From positions 76,327 through 135,892 of the forward strand of contig JAKAWC010000001.1 of NCBI GenBank assembly GCA_021817125.1: a stretch of 59,566 bases of DNA, given 5' to 3'. This DNA comes from Microcaldota archaeon (GTDB taxonomy: Archaea; Micrarchaeota; Micrarchaeia; Micrarchaeales; CABMGC01). Both the position numbers and the translations under genes were made by a program. This document shows positions 43,558-51,572 of the stretch, in pieces. Each line of letters opens with the position of its first letter. The stretch's first letter is position 1. A model generated the notes under the pieces. It searched no databases and was not told where the DNA came from. It saw only the letters and a program-made list of their open reading frames with translations.

Positions 43558-44307
43558 TCAGAACGCTTCGACAAGTTCCGGCTTGACCCCCTGCATGAAA
43601 GGCTGCTCTGCAATCGCTGGTCTAAGCATGTCACCCATCTCCTTCGCCTCTACAGGGTCGCGCGCTATCAGCACGACCTTTGACGGCGCTACGCCAAGGA
43701 CCTCGACGGCAAGTTCCACCTGGGCCACAATCTCGGCAGGGCGGAATAGCTGGGTCACGTAAGCATCAGTTATCCCTATGCTCGCCGCCTTGAATGCTGG
43801 GGCATAGTTGAGTCTCGAGGGCATAAGTACGACCTCGTGATGTGCGTGCGGGGTCCCTCCAGCGGCCTTTATCATGGCATCCTCATCGATGAATCTCGGT
43901 TCGACCGTTATCCCGAGCTCCTCTCCCAGTTTCTTTGCAGCTCTCTTATTGGCGATTTTACCCTCCTCGTTGAGCTGCTCCGGGCTAGGCTCTTTTGACA
44001 TATCAACGTGATTCTGGAGATAAGAGACTACCGCAGTGAGCTTGTTGACGCTTACAGAGGTCCCGTTTCTAACCTGCTCATCGCCCCACTTCACAGCCTT
44101 GCAGCCCCCGTGTGCATCGGTATAAAGGTGCACCATCCCCTGCTGTCTGGCGTCCTCGTAAGAGCCAGCCCCCCCGATTCCCGCTGCCTTTCTGAACCTG
44201 GTGACCAACTCATCCCTGAGCTCCTGATCATAATAAGGTGTGTTCCTGGGGTCTACGCATCCCGCAACGCCTTCCTTTGCCTTGAGTCTTGCTGCCATAA
44301 TGGCCAT
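43558..44307 (-). CDS. Divergent beta-carbonic-anhydrase-like protein
   Basis: The beta-CA zinc signature can be aligned: C17-V-D19-P-R21 corresponds to C-x-D-x-R, and H66-G-G-C69 to H-x2-C. Between them, RKAAGIGG takes the place of the RNAGG loop. About 180 further residues with alpha/beta character follow, longer than a minimal beta-CA. The neighbour upstream (44376-45071) has the same layout with better conserved motifs, so this looks like a diverged tandem copy. Activity could be carbonic anhydrase or another zinc hydration chemistry; specificity is not certain. ATG 44307 lies near a TATA-like ATAATATTATC (44324-44334). Confidence 0.6.
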   Translation of the reverse strand: MAIMAARLKAKEGVAGCVDPRNTPYYDQELRDELVTRFRKAAGIGGAGSYEDARQQGMVHLYTDAHGGCKAVKWGDEQVRNGTSVSVNKLTAVVSYLQNHVDMSKEPSPEQLNEEGKIANKRAAKKLGEELGITVEPRFIDEDAMIKAAGGTPHAHHEVVLMPSRLNYAPAFKAASIGITDAYVTQLFRPAEIVAQVELAVEVLGVAPSKVVLIARDPVEAKEMGDMLRPAIAEQPFMQGVKPELVEAF

Positions 44308-44375
44308 CTCTCGTACATCCTACGATAATATTATGCACTTTCGGCTTTAAATATGCTAGTCTGGAAATGTCCACA

Positions 44376-45071
44376 TCAGGCTTTTATGTAGTCGATATGG
44401 ACACCGCTGGAGAACGGCTTTGCCTTGAGCTTGTTCGAGTCCAACCGGAGGGGTCTGTATTCTGACGCTTCTAGGGCAACAACCCTCACGTCATGTATGC
44501 CGATCGTGCCAACTGCGATCTCAATGTCGTGCATGACTTCATCAATGTTGTCTGCCTGGACCGTGTACATCTCAGCGAGGTCCGACCTCGAAGCGCCGGC
44601 TATCTTCTCGTACTTCCAGTCCGATGCTCTAGTGATTGCGAGCACGTGATCACCCTGGCCACCATGTTGGCCTGCTTTAGAAATGTCAAACAGTTCGGTA
44701 GTTATCTCGAAACCACCCCCGGCAAGCTTGGCAATCGCTTCCTGCTGCAGTGCCTCGTTAGCCTTCTCGAGCTCACCCCGGTTCCCGAACTCGACTCTGT
44801 TGAAGTAACGAACAAGCCCCTCTTGCACTGTGTCGCTTACCTTCATGCTCTTGTCCCGTGCGCCAGCGACCACTTTCATTGCTCCGCAGTCGGTGTGCGT
44901 GACCACGTGTATGCGTCGTATCCCATGATTGTTCAGAATGTATCTTATCGAACTTGCAAGAGAGCCTACGTTACCGCCAGCGTTCCTTAGGAAGATCGTC
45001 CTGCCATCATTAAGGGAGTCAAGGTACTTGTTCAGACGCCTGTCCATGCAGGCGATCACCAGCCTATCCAT
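44376..45071 (-). CDS. Beta-carbonic-anhydrase-like protein
   Basis: C8-M-D10-R-R12 (IACMDRRLN), FLRNAGGNVGSL and H59-T-D-C62 (VVTHTDCGAMKVV) are the C-x-D-x-R, RNAGG and H-x2-C motifs of beta-carbonic anhydrases, with all three zinc ligands and the Asp/Arg dyad. The C-terminal 150 residues are not typical of the short family members. ATG 45071 follows GGTGA at a good distance; the longer frame to 45134 would start upstream of the TATA box (GGATTTATATC, 45120-45130) and was rejected. It interconverts CO2 and bicarbonate if active. Confidence 0.75.
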   Translation of the reverse strand: MDRLVIACMDRRLNKYLDSLNDGRTIFLRNAGGNVGSLASSIRYILNNHGIRRIHVVTHTDCGAMKVVAGARDKSMKVSDTVQEGLVRYFNRVEFGNRGELEKANEALQQEAIAKLAGGGFEITTELFDISKAGQHGGQGDHVLAITRASDWKYEKIAGASRSDLAEMYTVQADNIDEVMHDIEIAVGTIGIHDVRVVALEASEYRPLRLDSNKLKAKPFSSGVHIDYIKA

Positions 45072-45117
45072 ATATTCACCGATGGTTCTGCCCCATCCGA
45101 TTCCTATTGGGAGGGCA

Positions 45118-45131
45118 AGAGATATAAATCC
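45118..45131. promoter_or_regulatory. Divergent TATA element
   Basis: GAGATATAAATCCC reads as TATA on both strands. It is well placed for the Rossmann-fold fragment gene at 45152 (plus) and is also upstream of the beta-CA gene (minus). Confidence 0.45.
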
Positions 45132-45151
45132 CAAAAGCAGATTCCTATCAC

Positions 45152-45418
45152 TTGTGTGTTTACGTGTCAGAGAAACCCATCACAATTGCAGGAGCAGGAG
45201 TGTCAGGGCTCACGGCAGCAATAAACCTAGCGAGGTCCGGGCGCAGCGTCATAGTATATGACAAGAGGAAGACCTCGTATGCACCGTTCTTCACGATCCT
45301 TAGCCATGGGGATCCCAGGGCAAAAATCGGTGGGATATATCGCTTCTCGCTCAAGCACAAGCGGGTCTTCCCGTTTGCCAGGTGGTATCTCAGATCCAAG
45401 TACAAAGGCTTCTTCTGA
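45152..45418 (+). CDS. Truncated FAD/NAD(P)-binding Rossmann protein, 88 aa
   Basis: The N-terminus ITIAGAGVSGLTAAINLARS continuing to VIVYDKRK is a complete dinucleotide-binding beta-alpha-beta unit with GxGxxG, as in geranylgeranyl reductase-type flavoproteins. The protein then ends after only about 50 more residues, mostly basic (RFSLKHKRVFPFARWYLRSK), whereas such enzymes have 350-400. It stops four bases before the asnS 3' end on the other strand. It is probably a gene remnant or a domain-only protein. A GTG start at 45152 (leaderless) or 45164 is likely. Confidence 0.6.
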   Translation: MCVYVSEKPITIAGAGVSGLTAAINLARSGRSVIVYDKRKTSYAPFFTILSHGDPRAKIGGIYRFSLKHKRVFPFARWYLRSKYKGFF

Positions 45419-45422
45419 GCAT

Positions 45423-46715
45423 CTATGGCTCAGCCCTGTTTATCATCCTAGGGAATGGTATCGCATCCCTGATGTGGTCAAGATTGAGTATCCACTTGAT
45501 GAACCGCTCCGTGCCGAAGCCGAATCCACTGTGCTGCACACTACCATACCTCGGAGTGTCCAGGTACCATTCATAGTTCTTCACGTTCAGCCCCAACTCT
45601 GTTATCCTCTTCTTAAGCATTGCATAGTCAGATATCCTCTCACTGCCTCCAATTATCTCTCCATGTCCCTGTGGTGCGAGCATGTCTGCGTTTAGCACGA
45701 GTTCTGGGTCGTTAGGGTCAGGTCGCATGTAGAATGACTTAATCTTTATCGGCCACTTCCACACGAATATCGGCTTATCTCTCTTCTCGGTGAGTATCTT
45801 CTCATCCTCTACACCGAAGTCGTCGAGCCATTCTTTCTTTCCGCCGTGTTTATTGATATAATCAATGGCCTCCTTGTAAGTCAGCCGCTCGAACGGTGCC
45901 TTTACCACTCCAAGCCCCTTCTTGTCTACTCCAAGCGCATCTAGAAGCGGCGCCTGCTCCTTCACCATCTTCTGGCAGATGTAGCTTATCATGTCCTCCT
46001 GAAGCTTCATGTTGTCTTCGCAACCGTAGTAGGCGGCTTCTGCCTCAAGATGCCAGTATTCGGCGAGGTGCTTAACGGTCCTCGACTTCTCGGCTCTGAA
46101 TGAGGGCACAAGGTCGTAGACCCTTTCAAGTGCAGGTACCATAGCCTCAAGGTATAACTGCGATGACTGTGTAAGATAAGCCTTGGTGCCGAAGAAGTCA
46201 GTCTCGAACATGTCGCTGCCAGACTCGCCTCCGGCCTTGGTTATCACCGGAGGGGTGACCTCCCAGAACTGCCTCTCCGCGAAGAAGTCGCGGATGTACC
46301 TAAAGACCGTCGCACGTACTTTCATGATGTTGGTCATCTTCTGGCTCCTGAGCCAGAGGTGCCGCTTGTCGAGGAGGAGTTCTGTGCTCTGATATTCGGT
46401 GATTGGAAAAGGCTCAGCAATCCCTACGTTATCGAATTTCTCCACGCTTAGTTCGTAACCGGTAGGTGCGCGCTTATCCTCTCTGACCTTTCCAGTGACG
46501 ATTATGCTGGATTCTATCGTGGTATCGCTCGCCGCCTTCCATGAGGCAGCATCGACCGCGTCCTTCTTTGTCGCGGTCTGGAGGATACCCGTGTTGTCTC
46601 TAAGGATTATGAATGCGAGACCTCCGCTCTCCCTCTTCCTGTAGACCCAGCCGCGAAGCACTACCGTAGTGCCGGGCTTCTTTACCGCATCTGACACGTG
46701 GCTAAACTCGACCAT
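45423..46715 (-). CDS. asnS: Asparaginyl-tRNA synthetase
   Basis: Class IIb synthetase. An N-terminal OB fold (VVLRGWVYRKRESGGLAFII) is followed by the catalytic core: motif 2 VYDLVPSFRAEKSRTVKHLA, the AsnRS-type GHGEIIGGSERI, WYLDTPRYG, and motif 3 SGFGFGTERFIKWIL. The last part IRDAIPFPRMINRAEP is conserved in archaeal Asn/AspRS. The core and the WYLD motif favour AsnRS over AspRS. Direct charging of Asn fits the tRNA-Asn found at 6729. Length 430. Confidence 0.93.
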   Translation of the reverse strand: MVEFSHVSDAVKKPGTTVVLRGWVYRKRESGGLAFIILRDNTGILQTATKKDAVDAASWKAASDTTIESSIIVTGKVREDKRAPTGYELSVEKFDNVGIAEPFPITEYQSTELLLDKRHLWLRSQKMTNIMKVRATVFRYIRDFFAERQFWEVTPPVITKAGGESGSDMFETDFFGTKAYLTQSSQLYLEAMVPALERVYDLVPSFRAEKSRTVKHLAEYWHLEAEAAYYGCEDNMKLQEDMISYICQKMVKEQAPLLDALGVDKKGLGVVKAPFERLTYKEAIDYINKHGGKKEWLDDFGVEDEKILTEKRDKPIFVWKWPIKIKSFYMRPDPNDPELVLNADMLAPQGHGEIIGGSERISDYAMLKKRITELGLNVKNYEWYLDTPRYGSVQHSGFGFGTERFIKWILNLDHIRDAIPFPRMINRAEP

Positions 46716-46821
46716 AAAACCCCCGAGAACACTACCTCTTTGAAAGCCAAGAATAATATACTTTTTCTATTGCTAGAGAAGGATATTATAGCTTCTCTCC
46801 GATATCATATCGGGGGTCTAA

Positions 46822-47406
46822 TTGGCAGATGATGCCGAGCTTGTCAAGAGGTACAACAAACTATACCTTGACGTGATCATGCGTTACAGGGATCACATAG
46901 AAGAGAGCGAGCATATGCACGTCGCCGAGCTGCCAAAGCTCGTCACTCCTGATGACGAGGCAGTGCAGCTTGAGGCAAAGAACATTGCAGCGACGCTGCC
47001 TTCGTACAGGTACGATGACAACTTCCCAGATGCTGCAAGGATCGCGTTTGAATACGTGCGAGAGAAGATACTCTCGGTCTCGCTGCCCATCCAGTTCTGG
47101 CTCCTGCCGAGGCAGACCCTGAGCGACGGCGCAGGGGACGTCTTCGATAAGGCGATGCTGCTCTGCAGTCTTCTCATCGCGCTCGGCAACAGGTCGTCAA
47201 AGGTGATAATCCGGACAAAGGGTGACGACGACAAGGCGTTCGTGGTCTACGCCGAGTTCAAGGATAAGATACTCTCGTTTGACCTGGAGCGCGGTATCCG
47301 CGAGTACGCAAACAAGGATGAGATGCTCAACCTGCTTGGCATACGCGACAAAGGGGACATAACCGCATACGAGTTCAACGACAAGATGTACACCGACCTT
47401 TCCTAA
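46822..47406 (+). CDS. Transglutaminase-like fold protein lacking the catalytic Cys
   Basis: After an N-terminal helical region the protein reads FWLLPRQTLSDGAGDVFDKA with helix MLLCSLLIALGN, then strands KVIIRTKGDDDKAFVVYAEF and ILSFDL. This is the order of a transglutaminase-like domain, but the usual GDC-x-D has Val (V107) in place of Cys, and the His of the following strand is not evident. It would be a non-catalytic member. TTG 46822 is the likely start, 7 bases after GGGGG. It is followed by MBF1. Confidence 0.6.
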   Translation: MADDAELVKRYNKLYLDVIMRYRDHIEESEHMHVAELPKLVTPDDEAVQLEAKNIAATLPSYRYDDNFPDAARIAFEYVREKILSVSLPIQFWLLPRQTLSDGAGDVFDKAMLLCSLLIALGNRSSKVIIRTKGDDDKAFVVYAEFKDKILSFDLERGIREYANKDEMLNLLGIRDKGDITAYEFNDKMYTDLS

Positions 47407-47448
47407 GACTTTTATCTGTTCTGTTACCAATTATAATGGGATGTGGCT

Positions 47449-47937
47449 ATGGAGGAATGCGAGATATGCGGCAAACCGACCAGCATTCTATACACCGTGG
47501 CGCTCGAGGGTGCGCACGTGATGGTGTGTGAGAAGTGCTCGCAGGGGAAGGCGGTGATAGACAAGATTGATCTTGGTGGCAAGGGCGCTGACCGGAAGGA
47601 GCAGTACAAGCCATCCCGAGAGCTGCCCCAGGAGGAAGAGATCGTCGATAACTATGGCACGCTAATAAGGAAGAGCAGAGAGGCGATGGGGCTGCCTCTC
47701 AAGGTCCTCGCAGAAAGGATTGCCGAGAAGGAGTCGACCATGCTGCGGGTTGAGGAGCAGAAGACCCTGCCCTCGACTATGCTGACCAAGAAGATAGAGA
47801 AGGAACTTGGCATAAAGCTCACTACAAGACCGGAGCCTAGGGCTAGTGGTGGTTCGTTCGGAAAGACCGGTCCGATAACGCTCGGCGACGCAGCATTCAA
47901 GAAGGCGAAGGCGGCACACGAAGAGAGTGAGGAATAA
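47449..47937 (+). CDS. Multiprotein bridging factor 1 (archaeal MBF1)
   Basis: A zinc ribbon at residues 1-35 (EECEICGKPTSI, then MVCEKCS) and a Cro-type HTH at about residues 72-125 (YGTLIRKSREAMGLPLKVLA, then ESTMLRVEEQKTLP) are the two parts of archaeal MBF1, a coactivator-like factor that bridges TBP and regulators. ATG 47449 is chosen (GTG 47443 is the alternative). The stop overlaps the fen start (TAATG), so the two are coupled. Confidence 0.93.
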   Translation: MEECEICGKPTSILYTVALEGAHVMVCEKCSQGKAVIDKIDLGGKGADRKEQYKPSRELPQEEEIVDNYGTLIRKSREAMGLPLKVLAERIAEKESTMLRVEEQKTLPSTMLTKKIEKELGIKLTTRPEPRASGGSFGKTGPITLGDAAFKKAKAAHEESEE

Positions 47938-48995
47938 TGGCAGTGGCCATTGGGGACTTCGTCTCCGAAGTAAAGGAGGAGGTAAGCTTCAATGAGCTGC
48001 GTGGCAGGACGATCGCAGTAGACGCCTACAACACCATCTACCAGTTCCTCTCGATAATACGAGGTCCTGACGGCAGTCCGCTCACAGACTCGAAGGGAAG
48101 GGTGACAAGCCATCTGTCCGGGCTCTTCTACAGGACCATAAACATCCTCGAGTACGAGGTGACCCCCGTATTCGTGTTTGACGGGATACCGCCGGCGCTG
48201 AAGCAGAGGACCTTGGAAGCGAGGATGAACCAGCGGAAGACAGCGTTGGAGGAATGGAACAAGGCGAAAGCCGAGGGCCAGATAGAGGAGGCAAGAAACT
48301 TCGCAATGAAATCCACCAAGATAAACAAGGACATAGTGGCAAGCGCAAAAGAACTCCTCGAATGTATGGGCGTCCCGTACATCCAGGCGCCGAGCGAGGG
48401 GGAGGCGCAGGCCGCAAAGCTGGTCAGCGATGGACTGGCGTACGCAGCTGCAAGCCAGGACTACGACTCGTTCCTGTTTGGTTCAGACATAGTCATACGC
48501 AACCTCACGGTCACCGGCAGAAGGAAGCTCCCTAGGAAGAATGTGTACGTTGACGTCAACATAGAGCGCACGTGCCTGAAGAAGCTGCTGGCAAGCATGG
48601 GTCTGGACCTCAAGCAGCTTATATGGGTAGGCATGCTCATCGGCACGGATTTTAATGAGGGAATAAAGGGCGTAGGCCCGAAGACAGCGCTGAGGATAGT
48701 CCGGGAGAGGAAGTCGCTCAAGGAGATTGTGTCATACGTCCAGGAGAAGTACGGCACCGGATTCGGTGCGGACCCCGAAGATGTCGAGAAAGTATTTACC
48801 GAGCCCGAAGTAAAGTCCATGAGTAGTGGCGAATTTGAGCGAATACTCAAGGCGAACAGACCGAACAAGGAGAAGCTGATCCGTTTCATGTGCGATGAGC
48901 ACGAATTCTCCACTGAGAGAATAGACAAATACTCGGACAAGCTCACGCAAGTGAAAGGCAAGGCAGGTCAGAAAGGAATAAATAGCTGGATGTGA
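47937..48995 (+). CDS. fen: Flap endonuclease 1
   Basis: Removes 5' flaps in lagging-strand maturation and repair. The N-domain has TIAVDAYNTIYQFLS and TPVFVFDGIPPALKQRT; the I-domain has PYIQAPSEGEAQAAKLVSDG and AAASQDYDSFLFG; the H3TH region has GTDFNEGIKGVGPKTALRIV. All catalytic acidic residues are present. Length 352 is typical (about 340). The C-terminus GQKGINSWM may be a degenerate PCNA-interacting motif. Confidence 0.96.
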   Translation: MAVAIGDFVSEVKEEVSFNELRGRTIAVDAYNTIYQFLSIIRGPDGSPLTDSKGRVTSHLSGLFYRTINILEYEVTPVFVFDGIPPALKQRTLEARMNQRKTALEEWNKAKAEGQIEEARNFAMKSTKINKDIVASAKELLECMGVPYIQAPSEGEAQAAKLVSDGLAYAAASQDYDSFLFGSDIVIRNLTVTGRRKLPRKNVYVDVNIERTCLKKLLASMGLDLKQLIWVGMLIGTDFNEGIKGVGPKTALRIVRERKSLKEIVSYVQEKYGTGFGADPEDVEKVFTEPEVKSMSSGEFERILKANRPNKEKLIRFMCDEHEFSTERIDKYSDKLTQVKGKAGQKGINSWM

Positions 48996-49014
48996 ACATC
49001 TACACGGTGTATTT

Positions 49015-49131
49015 ATGCAAAAGACGGTCAGCAAGAAAAGACGAAGAGTAGGAAAGCACTACCGCAAGACCCGTGCTGTTTCTAGGTTGAAGAAAGTAGC
49101 AAGGAAGAGATTCAGGCAGAGCCGGAGATAA
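49015..49131 (+). CDS. Very basic 38-aa protein
   Basis: MQKTVSKKRRRVGKHYRK continues to a C-terminus RKRFRQSRR; about half of the residues are Lys or Arg. It begins 20 bases after fen and ends nine bases before the S2P protease gene. The composition resembles the smallest ribosomal proteins (L41e-like or Thx-like), but no direct match is claimed. The tight spacing and clean codon structure support expression. Confidence 0.6.
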   Translation: MQKTVSKKRRRVGKHYRKTRAVSRLKKVARKRFRQSRR

Positions 49132-49139
49132 GGAGACCT

Positions 49140-50687
49140 ATGGCTGGGAAAAAGGCGAAGCAGGTCACTAGTGCGCCAGCAAAGCGCAGCAAACTAGCGG
49201 GTAGGAGACAGCCGGCGCAGCCGGCAATCAAGCCACCACCCAGATTCATGACGGAGCACAAGGTCCTGTCGACACTCTGCATGGCAATGATCCAGGTAGC
49301 CGCACTATTCCTACTCTATTACAGCAACTTCGGGGCGGTGACCGAATGGGTCGGCGCCATAGTGGTGTTGATGATTGGCGGTGACATAATCGCCAGGGTC
49401 AACAACCTGCAGAACCTTGCTGGCATGTACATGCTCGGAAGTGCGCACGGCATAGGGATAGTAGACTACTTGTCAAAGCACAACGTGAAGTTCTGGCGGT
49501 TCATGGCCGACTGGGGGCTGGTCCTCGGGTTTGGCATTCTCGCATGGCCGTTGTTTAAGAAGTACCTCGGCAGGAAGACATATGCCGCAGGTGTGGTGTC
49601 GATAATATTGATGCTGTTCCTAGTGTATCCTTATCTGAGCTACACCCTCGGATTCCTGAACCTGCCGCAGGTGACCTCAAAGATATCGCAGCCGACCGCA
49701 ACGAGCTCTGTCGGGGGTCTGAGTGTCACCGGCATCGTGGTATATGCCGCTGGCATAGCCGGTGGGTTCACGGCGTTCACGATAATAGGCATAGGCTACA
49801 ACGCGCTTTCTGTCCTATATAGCGTGATATCCACTGCTTACAATGTGGGCGTGCTGCACAACGCCAACAATACAATAGCCCAGCAGATACCAGGCGTGGC
49901 GCCGCTTATCCCGGGGATAACCATCCCGCTGTTCGCCGGAATAATCTCGCTGGTCATAATCCTGATAGTTCACGAATTCTCCCATGGCGTGCTCGCAAGA
50001 CTCGTGAAGGTGAAGATAAAGTCTATCGGTCTTGTTCTGTTCGGAGTCATACCTGCGGGCGCATTCGTGGAACCAGACGAAGCCTCGATAAAGAAGCTCT
50101 CGGAACAGTCGCAGAACAGGATATTCATAGCCGGGGTATCGTCGAACATACTCCTGTCGCTGATATTCTTCGTGCTGTTCATAACGTTCTTGCTTTATAT
50201 AATGCCTGCGCTCCTCACCACCAAGGTAATAGTCGCCGCTACCGTCCCCGGCTCTGCCGCAAGCGTGCTGCCGACTAACTCGACGATTCTGGACTGGAAC
50301 AATTATCCGATAAAGAATATATCCAGCTTCACGGTCGCCGCAAAGAACGACACCCCATATTCAAAAGTGTCCGTGGTCACAGATGGAGGCTCGTACCTCC
50401 TCACGGCAAACGCCACCGGCAAGGTCGGTGTCTACGTCAACCAGGTATCCGTGCCGCTGAATCCCGGAACCGGGTTTAACATCGTCAACTTCCTCTACGC
50501 GGTAGTCTCGCTCTCTTTCCTGCTCAACTTCCTGGTCGGAGTCGTGAATATGCTGCCTATACCTGGGCTCGATGGCTGGCGCGTCTACCAGACAAAGATA
50601 AAAGATAAGCGGATAATGAGCGCACTCACCTGGCTTGTAGTGCTCCTGATCCTTCTGAACATAGTGCCGTGGTTCTTCATCCAGTGA
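49140..50687 (+). CDS. Site-2-type intramembrane metalloprotease (M50)
   Basis: A polytopic protease of 515 residues. The zinc motif HEFSHG is near residue 280 in ILIVHEFSHGVLARLVKVK, and the second signature, NMLPIPGLDGWRVYQ, lies near residue 476 in a later helix. About seven further hydrophobic segments precede and separate them; a PDZ-like soluble insert (about residues 365-440) sits between the catalytic helices. The N-terminal 35 residues are lysine-rich and cytosolic. It probably cleaves membrane-bound regulators or signal-peptide remnants. Confidence 0.92.
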   Translation: MAGKKAKQVTSAPAKRSKLAGRRQPAQPAIKPPPRFMTEHKVLSTLCMAMIQVAALFLLYYSNFGAVTEWVGAIVVLMIGGDIIARVNNLQNLAGMYMLGSAHGIGIVDYLSKHNVKFWRFMADWGLVLGFGILAWPLFKKYLGRKTYAAGVVSIILMLFLVYPYLSYTLGFLNLPQVTSKISQPTATSSVGGLSVTGIVVYAAGIAGGFTAFTIIGIGYNALSVLYSVISTAYNVGVLHNANNTIAQQIPGVAPLIPGITIPLFAGIISLVIILIVHEFSHGVLARLVKVKIKSIGLVLFGVIPAGAFVEPDEASIKKLSEQSQNRIFIAGVSSNILLSLIFFVLFITFLLYIMPALLTTKVIVAATVPGSAASVLPTNSTILDWNNYPIKNISSFTVAAKNDTPYSKVSVVTDGGSYLLTANATGKVGVYVNQVSVPLNPGTGFNIVNFLYAVVSLSFLLNFLVGVVNMLPIPGLDGWRVYQTKIKDKRIMSALTWLVVLLILLNIVPWFFIQ

Positions 50688-51071
50688 TTAATATCTCCTG
50701 TGCAGTCTCTTCCACGCCTTCTGCACCGCGGAGAGTTTAAGCGCGGCAGCTGGGTCGGCATTCAAGTCGGGATGGTATCTCCTCGAGAGCCTCCTGTACG
50801 CGGATCTTATCTGGTTCTGGGTCGCGCCCGCAGAAAGCTCGAGTACCGTATAACACCACGCGTTTCTGTTCGAGGCTTCCTCTCTGGTCTTTCTAGGCTG
50901 CGGTATGCTGGTGTCGGACAGAGTCTCCGCACCATATCTTTCCCAGTCTCTTTTTAACCCTCTTACTAACTCGCGCTCTTCCGCTCTACTCACTACCAAT
51001 TCTCCCTCTTTAAAACGCTGCTCTTTGTGTTGCCATACGTTAGGAGTACGGACATCGCGCTCCAGGTCCAT
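50688..51071 (-). CDS. J-domain protein, probably the 3' part of a frameshifted gene
   Basis: Residues about 70-125 hold a J domain (CYTVLELSAGATQNQIRSAY, then RRLSRRYHPDLNADP with the HPD motif) that stimulates Hsp70 ATPase. It is at the C-terminus, unlike classic DnaJ. The same frame stays open and protein-like for 49 codons upstream of ATG 51071 (to 51218) without a normal start codon, and overlaps the end of the next gene. A single coding region interrupted by a +1 shift is likely; see findings. Confidence 0.75.
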   Translation of the reverse strand: MDLERDVRTPNVWQHKEQRFKEGELVVSRAEERELVRGLKRDWERYGAETLSDTSIPQPRKTREEASNRNAWCYTVLELSAGATQNQIRSAYRRLSRRYHPDLNADPAAALKLSAVQKAWKRLHRRY

Positions 51072-51177
51072 CCAGCCGAGTGCTTCACTAACCTCTTTTG
51101 GGTTTCCAGTTCTTGCAGCCGCAAATACTGCTTCTAATGAGTCCCTTAGATATACCTCTGAGACTTGTTGAATGAGG

Positions 51178-51537
51178 TCAGGATATTCCGAACTCTTTGG
51201 ATGCCTTTCCGAGTTCTCCTACTTTGAGATAACGCTTTCCCCGTTCCTCATGGGCGTACGCGAGCCTTTTTCTTATCGACGGAATTGTCTGATTTCGGAG
51301 CCTTCTTGCCTCCGACTCAAGCTGAAACCGTGCAAGCTGTGACGCAAAATGCAGGGCATGTCCCAGTTTTCTACTCTCTCCAATAACGATATTTTCCAGC
51401 GCACCGTCTGTTTTTTTGCTCATGCTTGCCGGAGAAGTCCTTAACGCTTTTTGCACGGCTTCAGACAAGTCGGATGGTGTCGGAACGACCAGAGGCGTTC
51501 TGTTGGTTGGGGATGACGTCGATGCCATATCCTGCAT
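51178..51537 (-). CDS. Helical protein, probably the 5' part of the J-domain gene
   Basis: The first 40 residues are Ser/Thr/Pro-rich; the remainder is helical and basic (HFASQLARFQLESEARRLRN, then YAHEERGKRYLKVGELGKAS), resembling a TPR-like helical pair. It stops at 51178 while the +1 frame continues with similar helical protein into the J domain. TATA on the minus strand (CTATAAAAACC, 51549-51560) lies before ATG 51537 or 51528. No other function is evident. Confidence 0.6.
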   Translation of the reverse strand: MQDMASTSSPTNRTPLVVPTPSDLSEAVQKALRTSPASMSKKTDGALENIVIGESRKLGHALHFASQLARFQLESEARRLRNQTIPSIRKRLAYAHEERGKRYLKVGELGKASKEFGIS

Positions 51538-51572
51538 TTAGTGGAGTCTGGTTTTTATAGCTATGGACTTCA

